The position numbers and the translations under genes were made by a program. A DNA stretch of 35,767 bases, taken from Gallionella sp. UBA6045. GTDB lineage: Bacteria > Pseudomonadota > Gammaproteobacteria > Burkholderiales > Gallionellaceae. Under the pieces are notes generated by a model. The model was not told the origin of the DNA and searched no databases. It was given only the letters and a program-made list of their open reading frames with translations. This document shows, one piece after another, positions 18,154 to 27,249 of the stretch (position 1 is its first letter; the number at the start of each line of letters is the position of its first letter). The stretch is from NCBI GenBank assembly GCA_002429165.1, contig DIYV01000138.1, positions 1-35,767 of the forward strand. The letters are read 5' to 3'.

Positions 18154-18817
18154 CGCTGATCTGGTAACCAATACCGCGCAAGGTTTTGATTAACGGCTTT
18201 TCGGTTTTTTTATCCACCGCATTGCGCATGATGTGCAGGTGAGCACGCAAGGCATCGCTATCAGGCGGCGTATCGCCCCAGATGGCACGCTCCACATCTT
18301 CACGGGACATCACACGGGGTGATTGGCGCATAAGAATTTCAAGCAGTTTTAGCGGAATTGGCGGCAACTCTATACTGCGCCCGCCACGAACCACCTTGAG
18401 TGTGCCTGTATTGAAAATCAAATCCCCAACCTGCAGGATGCTGGTGCCTTCGCGCACCTGTGAACGCCTGATAAGCGCCAACAACCGTGCCTCCACTTCG
18501 CGTAATGAAAACGGCTTGACCACATAATCATCCGCACCTGCCTCAAGACCGGCAATCTTGTCGTTCAGCGAGTCGCGGGCTGTGAGCATCAGGATAGGAG
18601 TATTTTTCCCCGCATCACGCAGGCGCTTGCACAGCGTCAATCCATCCATGCCGGGCAACATAAGATCCAGCACGATCGCATCATATGGATTCGTGGAAGC
18701 GAAATGCAGCCCTGAAATACCATCTGCGGCGATATCCAGAGTGTGGCCGCGTGTCTCGAAATAATCGAACATATTGGTGGCGAGATCGCGATTGTCTTCA
18801 ATCAGGAGAAGATTCAT
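18146..18817 (-). CDS. OmpR/PhoB-family response regulator
   Basis: 223 residues from the ATG at 18817 (MNLLLIEDNRDLA); a TTG five codons earlier is an alternative, and neither has a strong ribosome binding site. The receiver domain (1-115) has the acidic pair ED, the phospho-acceptor Asp in AIVLDLMLPGMDG, the Thr in MLTARD and the Lys in YVVKPFS. A winged-helix DNA-binding domain follows (about 130-220) with IPLKLLEILMRQSPRVMSRE and LRAHLHIMRNAVDKK ending in TLRGIGYQ. It is the partner of the overlapping kinase gene and probably a transcription factor. The upstream gap to the hypE relic may hold its promoter. Confidence 0.94.
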   Translation of the reverse strand: MNLLLIEDNRDLATNMFDYFETRGHTLDIAADGISGLHFASTNPYDAIVLDLMLPGMDGLTLCKRLRDAGKNTPILMLTARDSLNDKIAGLEAGADDYVVKPFSLREVEARLLALIRRSQVREGTSILQVGDLIFNTGTLKVVRGGRSIELPPIPLKLLEILMRQSPRVMSREDVERAIWGDTPPDSDALRAHLHIMRNAVDKKTEKPLIKTLRGIGYQISDD

Positions 18818-19012
18818 GAACGTGTTGGGCAATGTCCGGATTGTCTGGACAGAAATATACGGTTTTATTCCAATAAACTCTACAATTTACATATATTTCT
18901 CCAACGCTCAGCGCTGAAACATCGCACGGACTCTTTGCATCTTTGCTGCTGAAAACGTGCAAACTTATGTTTGACGCAAAGTGTCTTGCGCTGCGTCCCC
19001 GCGCAGAGCATG

Positions 19013-19199
19013 GGACGTGTGGTAGTGGTCGAAGCGTCACAAGCGAGCGATGCGCTGGCAGGCACTTCCGCAGAGGCGCGAAGCCGCGATCATCGGCAGC
19101 GTCAAAGAGTGCCGCGATCATGTGGTGCTTGAAACCGGACTGGGCGGCGAACGCATGCTGGAGAAACTGGAGGACGACTCGCTACCGCGGATTTGTTGA
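19013..19199 (+). pseudogene. hypE: hypE 3'-end relic
   Basis: A decayed copy of the last 65 codons of hypE. It opens GRVVVVEASQASDALA, matching GRVVAVIEASQANDALA of the intact gene minus one codon. It then loses 8 bases where the intact gene has two GCGCTGG copies, which shifts the frame. In the shifted frame it continues LPQRREAAIIGSV and ends LGGERMLEKLEDD then SLPRIC and TGA, close to the intact C-terminus including the PRIC tail. No 5' part is present. The many synonymous changes suggest an old duplication or a different source. It lies 5.6 kb from hypE, in the same orientation. Confidence 0.88.
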
Positions 19200-19367
19200 G
19201 TATCGCTTGGTTGAATGTCTGTTTTGTTGTCTTAAGAAACGGTAAGCCTTGTAAATCCACTGCCAGAAACCAGTCGTTCACTAAGTTCTGTTAACGACAC
19301 TGACCGGAAGTCTACTCCTCAATATTTACCGCCGCATAGCAGACACTGGTCACGGGCAGCAACCGAC

Positions 19368-19588
19368 CTATTGTGTTGAAAAACTCTTTTTTAGATCGTG
19401 TTGAAAAAATTCCAGCCTCATAGACGACTTTAATAATTTTCGATACGGGAGGATACTTCAGCCATCCTTAAACTCAACCTTGAGCCGTTAAACCACGCTC
19501 CTGTGGGCGAACAAGTGCGATTTACTGATGCACCTGAAAATCGCGAAATTTCAGAGGGGTGCGAAAAAAGAGTTTTTCAACACAATAG
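19368..19588. mobile_element. MITE-like element with 25-bp terminal inverted repeats
   Basis: Two perfect 25-bp inverted repeats, at 19368-19392 (starting CTATTGTGTTGAAAAACTC) and 19564-19588, bound a 221-bp segment with no coding frame. The outer ends may be flanked by an AC dinucleotide on each side. A shorter repeat of GTGTTGAAAAA lies inside near 19397, and a CTGAAAATCGCGAAATTTCAG-like palindrome lies near the right end. The end sequence resembles termini of IS elements that start TGTTGAAAAA, so this is probably a non-autonomous derivative or a deleted IS. It sits between the hypE relic and the Rossmann-GGDEF gene. Confidence 0.75.
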
Positions 19589-19693
19589 ACCCATAGCCGT
19601 CAATGGCGACTGGCAGCTTCACGCCCTGATTTGCAATGCCGACCTGCTTCTCTCGACACAAAGTCGACCCTCGATATTTTTAACAATGGAAGG

Positions 19694-20572
19694 TCAATCT
19701 GAAACGAAGTGGTAGCAATTCTTGCCACTGTTTTTGGCCAAATACATCGCGGCATCGACGATTTTAACCAACTGCTCGGCCATTCCTCCGTTGCTGGGGT
19801 AGAGGGCGATGCCAATGCTGGCGGTTACATGGCAGTTTTTTCCATTCAGCATAAATGGGGTAGCGATGGCTTCGACAATTCTCTCAGCCACAGGATTAAT
19901 GTTGTTCCGTGTTTTCACGTTGGGGAGGATCACCGTAAACTCATCGCCGCCAATGCGCGCCACTGTGTCCGAATCGCGTACACATGCCACGATACGTTTG
20001 GCTGTCTCTCGTAAAAGTGCATCACCGACATCGTGCCCGAGCGTGTCGTTGATGATCTTGAAACCGTCAAGATCGAGAAAAAAGACGGCAATTGAATCTT
20101 TGTTTCTTCGTGCTTTCTTTATTTCCTGGTTGAGGCGATCGTAGAACAGAATGCGGTTAGGGAGTGCTGTAAGATTGTCGTGGTGGGCGAGTTGAGTAAT
20201 CTGTTCATTAGTGTGCTTAAGGCGAGTAAGTAAATTCCAGAGGAAGCGTGCCTGGAAGCCTCCGATGATATTCTCTTTACCCAACCGTGACTCGGCAAAG
20301 GCGGTGACGCTTTCATCATCAGCGAGGTTGAAAGCAAGACAAGGTCGGCTGGCCTCGATTGCTTCAGCAAGATTGGTAAAATCCCGGATACCGTGCTTCT
20401 TCGCAATTGTCAGTGCCGGAGCTTGCGGGTTAGCATCAACAATGCCGACAATTTTAATCAAGGGATCATCGAGAAAGAGTTCAACCATTGCTGTGCCGCC
20501 ACGGCCGGCACCTATGACGAGTATTCTTTGGATGCTTTGGGATTTTACTGTAATCACGATTTTTTGCGGCAA
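19694..20572 (-). CDS. Rossmann domain-diguanylate cyclase fusion
   Basis: 292 residues. The N-terminal part (about 15-115) is a dinucleotide-binding Rossmann-type domain with RILVIGAGRGGTAMVELF (GxGxxG) and IVGIVDANPQAPAL, ending GGFQARFLWNLLTRL. A linker leads to a GGDEF domain (about 130-290) with DNLTALPNRILFYDRLNQ, FFLDLDGFKIINDTLGHDVG and an intact VARIGGDEFTV active site. RDSD just before it is a likely product-inhibition I-site. It should make c-di-GMP from GTP. The Rossmann part may sense NAD(P)(H) or another nucleotide, which is inference. The start is uncertain: the frame begins with TTG and no strong ribosome binding site is visible. Confidence 0.88.
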   Translation of the reverse strand: MPQKIVITVKSQSIQRILVIGAGRGGTAMVELFLDDPLIKIVGIVDANPQAPALTIAKKHGIRDFTNLAEAIEASRPCLAFNLADDESVTAFAESRLGKENIIGGFQARFLWNLLTRLKHTNEQITQLAHHDNLTALPNRILFYDRLNQEIKKARRNKDSIAVFFLDLDGFKIINDTLGHDVGDALLRETAKRIVACVRDSDTVARIGGDEFTVILPNVKTRNNINPVAERIVEAIATPFMLNGKNCHVTASIGIALYPSNGGMAEQLVKIVDAAMYLAKNSGKNCYHFVSD

Positions 20573-21003
20573 TCAATATTCAATCAATCTTAGCGTGTTT
20601 CGGGGTCATTACTGTTTTCAGTATTGAGGCGGATTTAAACCAGAAGAGAACCTTTTGGCACGATCCGGCAGTTCATGTTGCCATATTAACAGCCGGATGG
20701 TGGCAGTTTGTAACCAGGTCAATGTCCAGATCATCCGGTAGCGGGTACTGGTGACACGCTGTACCCGACACAAATCAGGTAATCTATTTTCTCGTAAACA
20801 GAACTTCAAAGTTAAGTTAACCGGCGAGCCGCTACATGGTGGGTAACTCGTGCATTGCTGATCAGCGCGCTGATTTTCCATTTAAAGTCGCTTTCAGCGC
20901 ACTGTAAAAAATGATGGATGCCCATGCAATAAGGCGTTCCAGCGAGTCTTATTCTGGATAAACACACGCTGTTTCATGGCAAATACAAGACGCTGATTCA
21001 CGA
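20573..21003. other. Intergenic region, possibly degraded sequence
   Basis: 431 bases between two minus-strand c-di-GMP genes. Frames on the minus strand (for example around 20618-20881) look partly protein-like but are interrupted, and I cannot assign them. No repeat with clear ends, no RNA gene and no T-run terminator stands out. It must hold the promoter of the Rossmann-GGDEF gene. Confidence 0.35.
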
Positions 21004-24000
21004 TTACGAACTTTTCAATCTTGTCTCAAATTCCTCAACCGGCACCGGTCTGCCGAACAAGTAGCCCTGGCAGAGAGCGCAACCATGCAGTTTCAGGAAT
21101 GCACGCTGGTCTTCCGTCTCCACCCCCTCGGCAATGACCTCCATCCCCAGATTCTTGGCCATGCCGATGATGGTTTGCACGATGACCGCATCGCTGTGTT
21201 TCAAGCCGATATTGCGCACGAAAGACTGGTCGATCTTCAACTGGTCGAGCGGTAACTGCGTCAGGTAGGAAAGCGATGAATAGCCGGTGCCGAAGTCATC
21301 CATGGAGAAACGCACCCCGGCCTTCCTCAGTGCCTGCATTTTGACGATGGTGTCCTCGATGTTGTCCAGCACCAGGCTCTCCGTGAGTTCGAGCTTGAGC
21401 CGGTCCGGGCTGAGCGCATGCCTGCGCAGTGTCTGGCGGACTTGCTCGACGAAATCGGGCTGATGGAACTGGCGTGCGCTGACGTTGACGGCAAGCTGCA
21501 GGTCACGGGTGAGCGGGCCGGTTTCCCATGCCTTGATCTGGGCGCACGCTGTGTCCAGCACCCACTGCCCGATAGGCAGTATCAGTCCGGTTTCCTCGGC
21601 CAGCGGAATGAACTGCAGCGGTGAGACCAGGCCGCGTTGCGGATGCTCCCAGCGTATCAACACCTCAGCCCCGATAATATGACCGGTATGGTCAACCTGC
21701 ATCTGGTAATAGAGTCTGAACTGGTTTTCAGCCAGGGCGCGATGCAGATCGCTTTCCAATGACGTGCGAACTTCCAGTGCCGCCTGCATGGCGTGGTCAT
21801 AGAAACGCTGGGTATTGCGTCCGGCGCTCTTTGCCTGATACATGGCGGTATCGGCGCGTTTGAGCAGTTCGTCCACCGTAACATCCTGATGGCGGAACAG
21901 GCTGATGCCGATGCTGGCGGAACTGTGGTATTCGTAGCCTTTTAGCGAATAAGGCTGGCTGATGGCGGTGAGTATCTTGTCGCAGATTTCTTCCGTCTGG
22001 GCAGCGGCTTGCGGGGGATTTTCACTCAACTCCTCAATGATGATGACGAATTCATCGCCGCCCAGCCGCGCCACGGTGTCCACTTCACGCACGCAGGCTT
22101 GCAGCCGGTTGGCTACCTCGATCAGCAACAGGTCGCCGATGTTATGGCCCTTGCTATCGTTAAGATTCTTGAAATTATCGAGATCGATGAACAGGACAGC
22201 ACCGTGGTTGTGATGACGCGCGCTGGCAGCGAAAGTATGCTGCAGGCGGTCGAGTAGCAGACGCCGGTTGGGCAGACCGGTCAGCGGATCATAAAAGGCC
22301 AGGGAGTGGATTGCCGCCTCGTCCTTCTTGTATTGAGAGAGATCAGAATAGGCGCTGACGTAATTGGTGACCTCTCCTTCGGCACTGGTGACAGCGGTGA
22401 TGGTGAGCCACTCCGGATGCACTTCACCATTTTTGCGCCGGTTCCAGATTTCGCCATGCCAGTAGTGGTCGCGGGTCAGGGCCTCCCACATTTGTCGATA
22501 GAACTCGGAATCATGTTGCCCGGACTTGATCAGGGCAGGCGTCTGGCCGATGGCTTCCTCGGCACTGTACCCGGTCAGGCGGGTGAAAGACTGGTTGACG
22601 CGCAGGATGACATTGCGGGCATCGGTGACGATGACGCCTTCCTGTACTTCAAAAGCAGTGGCGGCGATGTGCAGTTCCTGTTCCGCCTGCTTGCGCTCGG
22701 TGACTTCATCAAAAACCGCAACAAATTCCCCTCTTTTCGGACTGTAAACCGAGATGGTAAACCACTGGTTTTGTGACTTGAAATCAAATTCAAAAGTCTC
22801 TGGATTACCTGTTGCAGCGACACGGCCATATATCTCGAACAACTCCGGACTCAGCTCCCTGATTCCGGGAATGACTACGCTGACGGGTTTGCCCACCACA
22901 TTTTTCAAACCCGTAATTTGTTCGAAGGCTTTATTGACATCGAGATAAACGAAGTCCACCGGGAGGTCCTGATCGTCATATTGCATCCTGCAATAGGCGT
23001 ATCCATTGAGCATGTTTTCAAACAGGGAGCTATAACGCAGCTCACTCGCCTTGAGCGTCTCCTCCGCCCGTTTGCGCGCAGTCTCGCGGGTGTAGTTGCC
23101 CAGCGCGAAGCTGACATCCCCCGCCATTTCGACCAGCAAATTGCGCGCCTGTTCGTCAAACGCATTGACAGTGTCTGCATAGAGCGTGAGGTTGCCAACG
23201 GGGATGCCATTCCTATGCAGGGGCAGCGAGGCCGCTGCAGCCCAGCCGAAGCGCACGCCACGCTCATGCCACTGTGCGTTGGCCGGGTCATGCTGAAAAT
23301 CCTGACACCAGAATGGCCGGTTCTCAAGTATTGAGATTCCGACCGGACTGCGTTCGTGCGCATCGTTGCCATCCACCGAAATCCGGATTCCATCCAGATA
23401 TTCAATGCCAGCACCGAATGAGGCAACCGGCTTGACTCGCTTGCGCGCCTCGTCCACCAGTCCGATCCACGCCATCTTCATGCCGCCGAACTCAACTGCG
23501 GCGCGGCAGATTTGCGGGAACAGTTCGTCCTCGCTGGTGCAGTGCAAGATGGCCTGGTTGCACTGGCTGAGTGCGGCGTAGAATTGCGTCAGTCGCTGGA
23601 TTTGTGATTCTGCCGCCTTGCGCTCGGTGATGTCGCGCGCGATGCCCAGCACTCCGACCAATTTGCCATCAGCATCGTGCATCGGGGTTTTGATGGTTTC
23701 CAACAGGGCACGATGACCATCATCAGCGAAGGTGACCCATTCCACGTTCATGCTAGGCTTGCCTGCCACCATCGTTTTGCGATCATGCTCTCGGAAGAAG
23801 TCTGCCAGCTCCTTGTCCACAAAATCGTAATCGGTCTTGCCGACGATGTCTGCTTCTCTTGCACCGAAGAAACGTTCGAACATCGTGTTGCAACTTAGAT
23901 AGATGCCTTCCGCATCCTTCAGCCAAATGAGGTCGGGTATGGCTTTCACCAAGGTTCGCAAAAAAGTTTCTTTCTCGACCAACGCAAGAGACATTTGCTT

Positions 24001-24582
24001 GCGCTCGGTGATGTCGCGTATGACCCCCACAGAATACCAGCGGCCCCTCACTTTAAGTGCTGAAATGTATATTTCGATGGGGAATTCGCTGCCGTCTTTG
24101 CGGATCGCCTCAACCTCCCGAATCTTTCCGACCAGCGGACCCTCTCCAGTTTTTTGAAAGTGGGCAAATCCGCGCACTGCGTCGGCGTGGTAGCGAGACG
24201 GGGCAATCAACTGATGCATCTGTTGCCCAATTGCCTCCTCTTGGCTGTACTGGAACATCCTTTGTGCAGCGGGGTTCCAGTCTGTAAACCTGCCCTGTTC
24301 GTTGACAATGACGATTGCATCCTGAGCGGAAACGTTGATCTGCCGGAAGCGTTCCTCGCTCTGTAATTTCTGGAATACCAAAAAATAGAGTGCAGGAGAA
24401 ATGATGATGGTAAGAAGGATGGGATCAAGGAAGTTCCAGTAAACGTTTGGGATGCTTGCAAAAAAAAGAGCATCATGGATTTCCGTCATGATCAAAACTT
24501 CGACCACCATAATGAGCAAACCTAAGCCAATTACACCCCCCAGAGGTGTATTGAATAACATCGGTAACTTCCATTTTTTCAT
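21004..24582 (-). CDS. Membrane PAS/GAF sensor with GGDEF and EAL domains
   Basis: 1192 residues. Two N-terminal helices (about 13-35 and 50-70) anchor it. Sensor domains follow: PAS about 77-200, PAS about 205-325, GAF about 340-500, PAS about 515-635 and PAS about 640-760, several ending in an ITERK-like PAC motif. The GGDEF domain (about 765-930) has DPLTGLPNRRLLLDRLQ, an intact RLGGDEF site and an REVD I-site. The EAL domain (about 940-1190) carries EVLIRW in place of EALLRW, which keeps the catalytic Glu, and has NVSARQF, ELTES, DDFGTGYSSLSYL and EGVET. Both activities may therefore be possible; many such proteins are net phosphodiesterases. Ligands of the sensor domains are unknown. It appears monocistronic. 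Confidence 0.95.
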   Translation of the reverse strand: MKKWKLPMLFNTPLGGVIGLGLLIMVVEVLIMTEIHDALFFASIPNVYWNFLDPILLTIIISPALYFLVFQKLQSEERFRQINVSAQDAIVIVNEQGRFTDWNPAAQRMFQYSQEEAIGQQMHQLIAPSRYHADAVRGFAHFQKTGEGPLVGKIREVEAIRKDGSEFPIEIYISALKVRGRWYSVGVIRDITERKQMSLALVEKETFLRTLVKAIPDLIWLKDAEGIYLSCNTMFERFFGAREADIVGKTDYDFVDKELADFFREHDRKTMVAGKPSMNVEWVTFADDGHRALLETIKTPMHDADGKLVGVLGIARDITERKAAESQIQRLTQFYAALSQCNQAILHCTSEDELFPQICRAAVEFGGMKMAWIGLVDEARKRVKPVASFGAGIEYLDGIRISVDGNDAHERSPVGISILENRPFWCQDFQHDPANAQWHERGVRFGWAAAASLPLHRNGIPVGNLTLYADTVNAFDEQARNLLVEMAGDVSFALGNYTRETARKRAEETLKASELRYSSLFENMLNGYAYCRMQYDDQDLPVDFVYLDVNKAFEQITGLKNVVGKPVSVVIPGIRELSPELFEIYGRVAATGNPETFEFDFKSQNQWFTISVYSPKRGEFVAVFDEVTERKQAEQELHIAATAFEVQEGVIVTDARNVILRVNQSFTRLTGYSAEEAIGQTPALIKSGQHDSEFYRQMWEALTRDHYWHGEIWNRRKNGEVHPEWLTITAVTSAEGEVTNYVSAYSDLSQYKKDEAAIHSLAFYDPLTGLPNRRLLLDRLQHTFAASARHHNHGAVLFIDLDNFKNLNDSKGHNIGDLLLIEVANRLQACVREVDTVARLGGDEFVIIIEELSENPPQAAAQTEEICDKILTAISQPYSLKGYEYHSSASIGISLFRHQDVTVDELLKRADTAMYQAKSAGRNTQRFYDHAMQAALEVRTSLESDLHRALAENQFRLYYQMQVDHTGHIIGAEVLIRWEHPQRGLVSPLQFIPLAEETGLILPIGQWVLDTACAQIKAWETGPLTRDLQLAVNVSARQFHQPDFVEQVRQTLRRHALSPDRLKLELTESLVLDNIEDTIVKMQALRKAGVRFSMDDFGTGYSSLSYLTQLPLDQLKIDQSFVRNIGLKHSDAVIVQTIIGMAKNLGMEVIAEGVETEDQRAFLKLHGCALCQGYLFGRPVPVEEFETRLKSS

Positions 24583-24997
24583 AGTGTGCTCACTTGGATT
24601 TTCAAACCACCGCTACAACCGCAGCCAGCGATGTGAATTTACATAGTAGGGTTACGCACGGGGAAATCTATGTTGACTGAATTGAATAGATTTAACGCTA
24701 CATTTGGTTTCATGACAAGCATGACAAACTTCTGGGTACCTCTAAAAATTGCCCACCTTTGTGGAAGCCAACACTCAAGTTTGATTCTCTGATTTTTTTT
24801 CAGAAAAAGTCCAGACTGACTAGTTGGCACATACCAGTTGTAACGGCCTGCGATTTCGATGGAAGAAAGCTGCCATTCGTCAGTGACCATTTATGGCACG
24901 GAGCGGATACCCAAAGTATTAAATTCGATGCCCGAAAGCAGACCCCCCCGTTGTTCCATTGCATCTCAAGATTGCTACTCAATTTCTAGCTCCGCCA
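24583..24997. other. Intergenic region, possible IS terminus
   Basis: 415 bases between the PAS-GGDEF-EAL gene and the end of the ABC export operon. No frame looks coding. The stretch GGGTACCTCTAAAAATTGCC near 24734 resembles termini of IS5-family elements, but no partner end or transposase is present, so this is a weak suggestion. The promoter of the PAS-GGDEF-EAL gene should lie in the left part. Confidence 0.3.
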
Positions 24998-26107
24998 TCA
25001 ATACATGCGGTGCCGGAACAGCCATCCCGCGATGCTGAGCGCGACCACGCCGATCAGCGCCATCGGCCAGAACTGATCGAGCAACAGATGGAACGGCGTG
25101 CCTTCGAGGAACACGCCGCGCAGCACCACCAGGAAATAGCGCAGCGGGTCGAGCAGCGTGATGTCCTGCACCATTTGTGGCATGTTGCGGATCGGTGTGG
25201 CAAATCCGGACAGGATGATCGCCGGCACCAGAAACATGAACGCGCCGAGCAGACCCTGTTGTTGGGTGGCCGCGAACGAGGAGATCATCAGCCCGACACC
25301 GGCGCCCGACAGCAGGAACAAAAATATACCGGTGTATAGCGTGAGCAGGCTACCCAGCAGCGGCACCTTGAACCAGAACACAGCGGCCAGCACGATCACG
25401 CTGGCCTCGCCGACGCCGATGATGAATCCGGGCAGTGTCTTGCCGATCAGGATTTCCACCGGACGCAGCGGTGTGACCAGCAACTGGTCGAAGGTGCCCT
25501 GCTCGCGTTCGCGCGCGACCGACATCGCGGTGACCAGCATGGTCACCAGCAGCGTGATGATGCCGACGATGCCGGGCAGGAAGAACCAGCGGCTCTCCAG
25601 GTTGGGGTTGAACCAGGCGCGCGTCTCGATGCGCGCGGGCGGCTGGCTGCTGCCATGATCCGCCAGCCAGGCGCGGTTGTAACGATCGACGATCTCGCGC
25701 ACGTCGTTGATCGCCAGCATCGCGGTGTTGGAGTTGCGCCCGTCGACGATGACCTGCAGCGCGCCGCTGCGCCCAGCCAGCATGTTCGCGGTAAAATCCT
25801 GGCCGAAGTGCACAACCATCAATACCTGCCTGCCGTCGATCAGCGGCGCGATTTCGCTATCATAGGTAAGCTCAGCCACACGGCTGAAGGTGGTAGCACT
25901 GTCGAATGCGGCCAGCAATTCGCGCGAAGCCACACCGTGATCCTCGTTGTATACCGCGAACGGCACGTTCTTCAGGTCGAAGGTCGCGGCATAGCCGAAC
26001 ACGATCATCTGGATCAGCGGCGGCGCAATCAGCACGATACGGCTGCGCTTGTCCTTCAGCAGCGCGAGGAATTCCTTGAGTACCAGTGCGAGGATACGTG
26101 CAAACAT
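24998..26107 (-). CDS. ybhR: ABC-2 type permease (YbhR-like)
   Basis: 369 residues. One N-terminal helix (about 22-42, IVLIAPPLIQMIVFGYAATF) is followed by a large periplasmic part of about 130 residues, then five helices with the ABC-2 conserved segment REREQGTFDQLLVTPLRPVEILIGKTLPG. This is the layout of YbhR/YhhJ exporters. It pairs with the permease encoded just upstream. GGAG stands before the chosen ATG at 26107, which lies two bases from the stop of the previous gene; a much longer frame upstream is an artefact. It ends a four-gene operon. Substrates of YbhFSR-type pumps include drugs and cations in Escherichia coli; the substrate here is unknown. Confidence 0.93.
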   Translation of the reverse strand: MFARILALVLKEFLALLKDKRSRIVLIAPPLIQMIVFGYAATFDLKNVPFAVYNEDHGVASRELLAAFDSATTFSRVAELTYDSEIAPLIDGRQVLMVVHFGQDFTANMLAGRSGALQVIVDGRNSNTAMLAINDVREIVDRYNRAWLADHGSSQPPARIETRAWFNPNLESRWFFLPGIVGIITLLVTMLVTAMSVAREREQGTFDQLLVTPLRPVEILIGKTLPGFIIGVGEASVIVLAAVFWFKVPLLGSLLTLYTGIFLFLLSGAGVGLMISSFAATQQQGLLGAFMFLVPAIILSGFATPIRNMPQMVQDITLLDPLRYFLVVLRGVFLEGTPFHLLLDQFWPMALIGVVALSIAGWLFRHRMY

Positions 26108-26109
26108 TT

Positions 26110-27249
26110 TTACTCCAGTCGCTTGCGCGATTTGCGCCAGGTCACGCCTAGGAACAGCGTTGCCATGACTACCAGCGCCAGCGCATTGGGGACGATCACG
26201 CTCCAGTCGTTGCCGGCGAGGAACACGGTCTGCAGGATGGCGATGTAATAACGCGCGGCGACTATATGGGTGATGAACTGCACCACCGGCGGCATACTGC
26301 CGATGTCGAAAATAAAACCCGACAGCAGGAAGGCAGGCAGGAAAGTGATGATCAGCGCGAGCTGCCCGGCGACGAACTGGCTGCGCGCGATGGTGGATAT
26401 CAGCAGCCCCATGCCCAGTGCGGCAATCAGGAACAGTGCGGACGTCGCAATCAGTACCCACATCGAGCCGCGCAACGGCACATCGAACAGGAACAGCGCC
26501 ATGCTGACTGACAATGCCAGACCACCCATACCCAATACGAAATATGGCAGCAATTTGCCGACGATCACTTCGCTCATCGACAGCGGCGTGACCATCAATG
26601 CCTCCATCGTGCCGCGTTCCCATTCGCGCGCCATCACCATCGCGGTCAGCAGCGCGCCGATCAGCGTCATGATCAGGGCCACCAGTCCCGGCACCAGGAA
26701 GTTGCGGCTGCGCAGTTCACTGTTGAACCAGACGCGTTGTTCCATCTGCACCGGCGCCTCGAATTTCTGTCCGCGCAGCTGTGCGTAGTGTTCGAGCCAC
26801 GTACCCCATGCGCCCTGCACATAGCCGGAGACGAGACGCGCGCTGTTGGCGTCGACACCGTTGACGATGAGCTGGATCGGCGCGCCGTCGGGATCGCGCA
26901 ATTGCTTCGCAAAGTCCTGGCGCAACACCACGATGGCATTGACACTGCCGGCCATCATTGCCTGCTCGGCATCACGGGTATTGGCGTACATGACAGGATT
27001 AAAATAGCGCGACTGGTGGAACGCGGCGGTAAAGTCGGCGGTGTCCGCACCAGGCTGCTCGACCACGATCGCCACCGGCACGTGTTCGGAATCGAGCGAT
27101 ACGCCGTAGCCGAACAGCAGCAGCAGGACGATCGGCATCAGGAACGCGATCGCGATGCTGCTCGGGTCGCGCACGATCTGCAGGAATTCCTTGCGCACCA
27201 GCCCGCGTATCCTCATCTTGCCCGACCCCATGGACGTGCCGTTGCTCAT
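26110..27249 (-). CDS. ybhS: ABC-2 type permease (YbhS-like)
   Basis: 379 residues with the same plan as its partner: a helix near 32-50 (IAIAFLMPIVLLLLFGYGVS), a periplasmic domain of about 140 residues, then five helices with REWERGTMEALMVTPLSMSEVIVGKLLP. The N-terminus RGLVRKEFLQIVRDPSSI is typical of YbhS. The start overlaps the ATPase stop (ATGA), and the downstream permease starts two bases after its own stop. The two permeases differ enough to suggest a heterodimer, as in YbhFSR. Confidence 0.94.
   Translation of the reverse strand: MSNGTSMGSGKMRIRGLVRKEFLQIVRDPSSIAIAFLMPIVLLLLFGYGVSLDSEHVPVAIVVEQPGADTADFTAAFHQSRYFNPVMYANTRDAEQAMMAGSVNAIVVLRQDFAKQLRDPDGAPIQLIVNGVDANSARLVSGYVQGAWGTWLEHYAQLRGQKFEAPVQMEQRVWFNSELRSRNFLVPGLVALIMTLIGALLTAMVMAREWERGTMEALMVTPLSMSEVIVGKLLPYFVLGMGGLALSVSMALFLFDVPLRGSMWVLIATSALFLIAALGMGLLISTIARSQFVAGQLALIITFLPAFLLSGFIFDIGSMPPVVQFITHIVAARYYIAILQTVFLAGNDWSVIVPNALALVVMATLFLGVTWRKSRKRLE

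Noticed and set aside
20618..20881. 87-codon minus-strand gene between the two c-di-GMP genes
   Set aside because: It has no ribosome binding site and no recognisable domain, and could be degraded sequence, so it was left as intergenic.
25100..26623. 541-residue version of the YbhR-like permease
   Set aside because: The first 172 codons lie antiphase inside the upstream permease gene and are not membrane-like. The ATG at 26107 has GGAG in front and gives a standard length.
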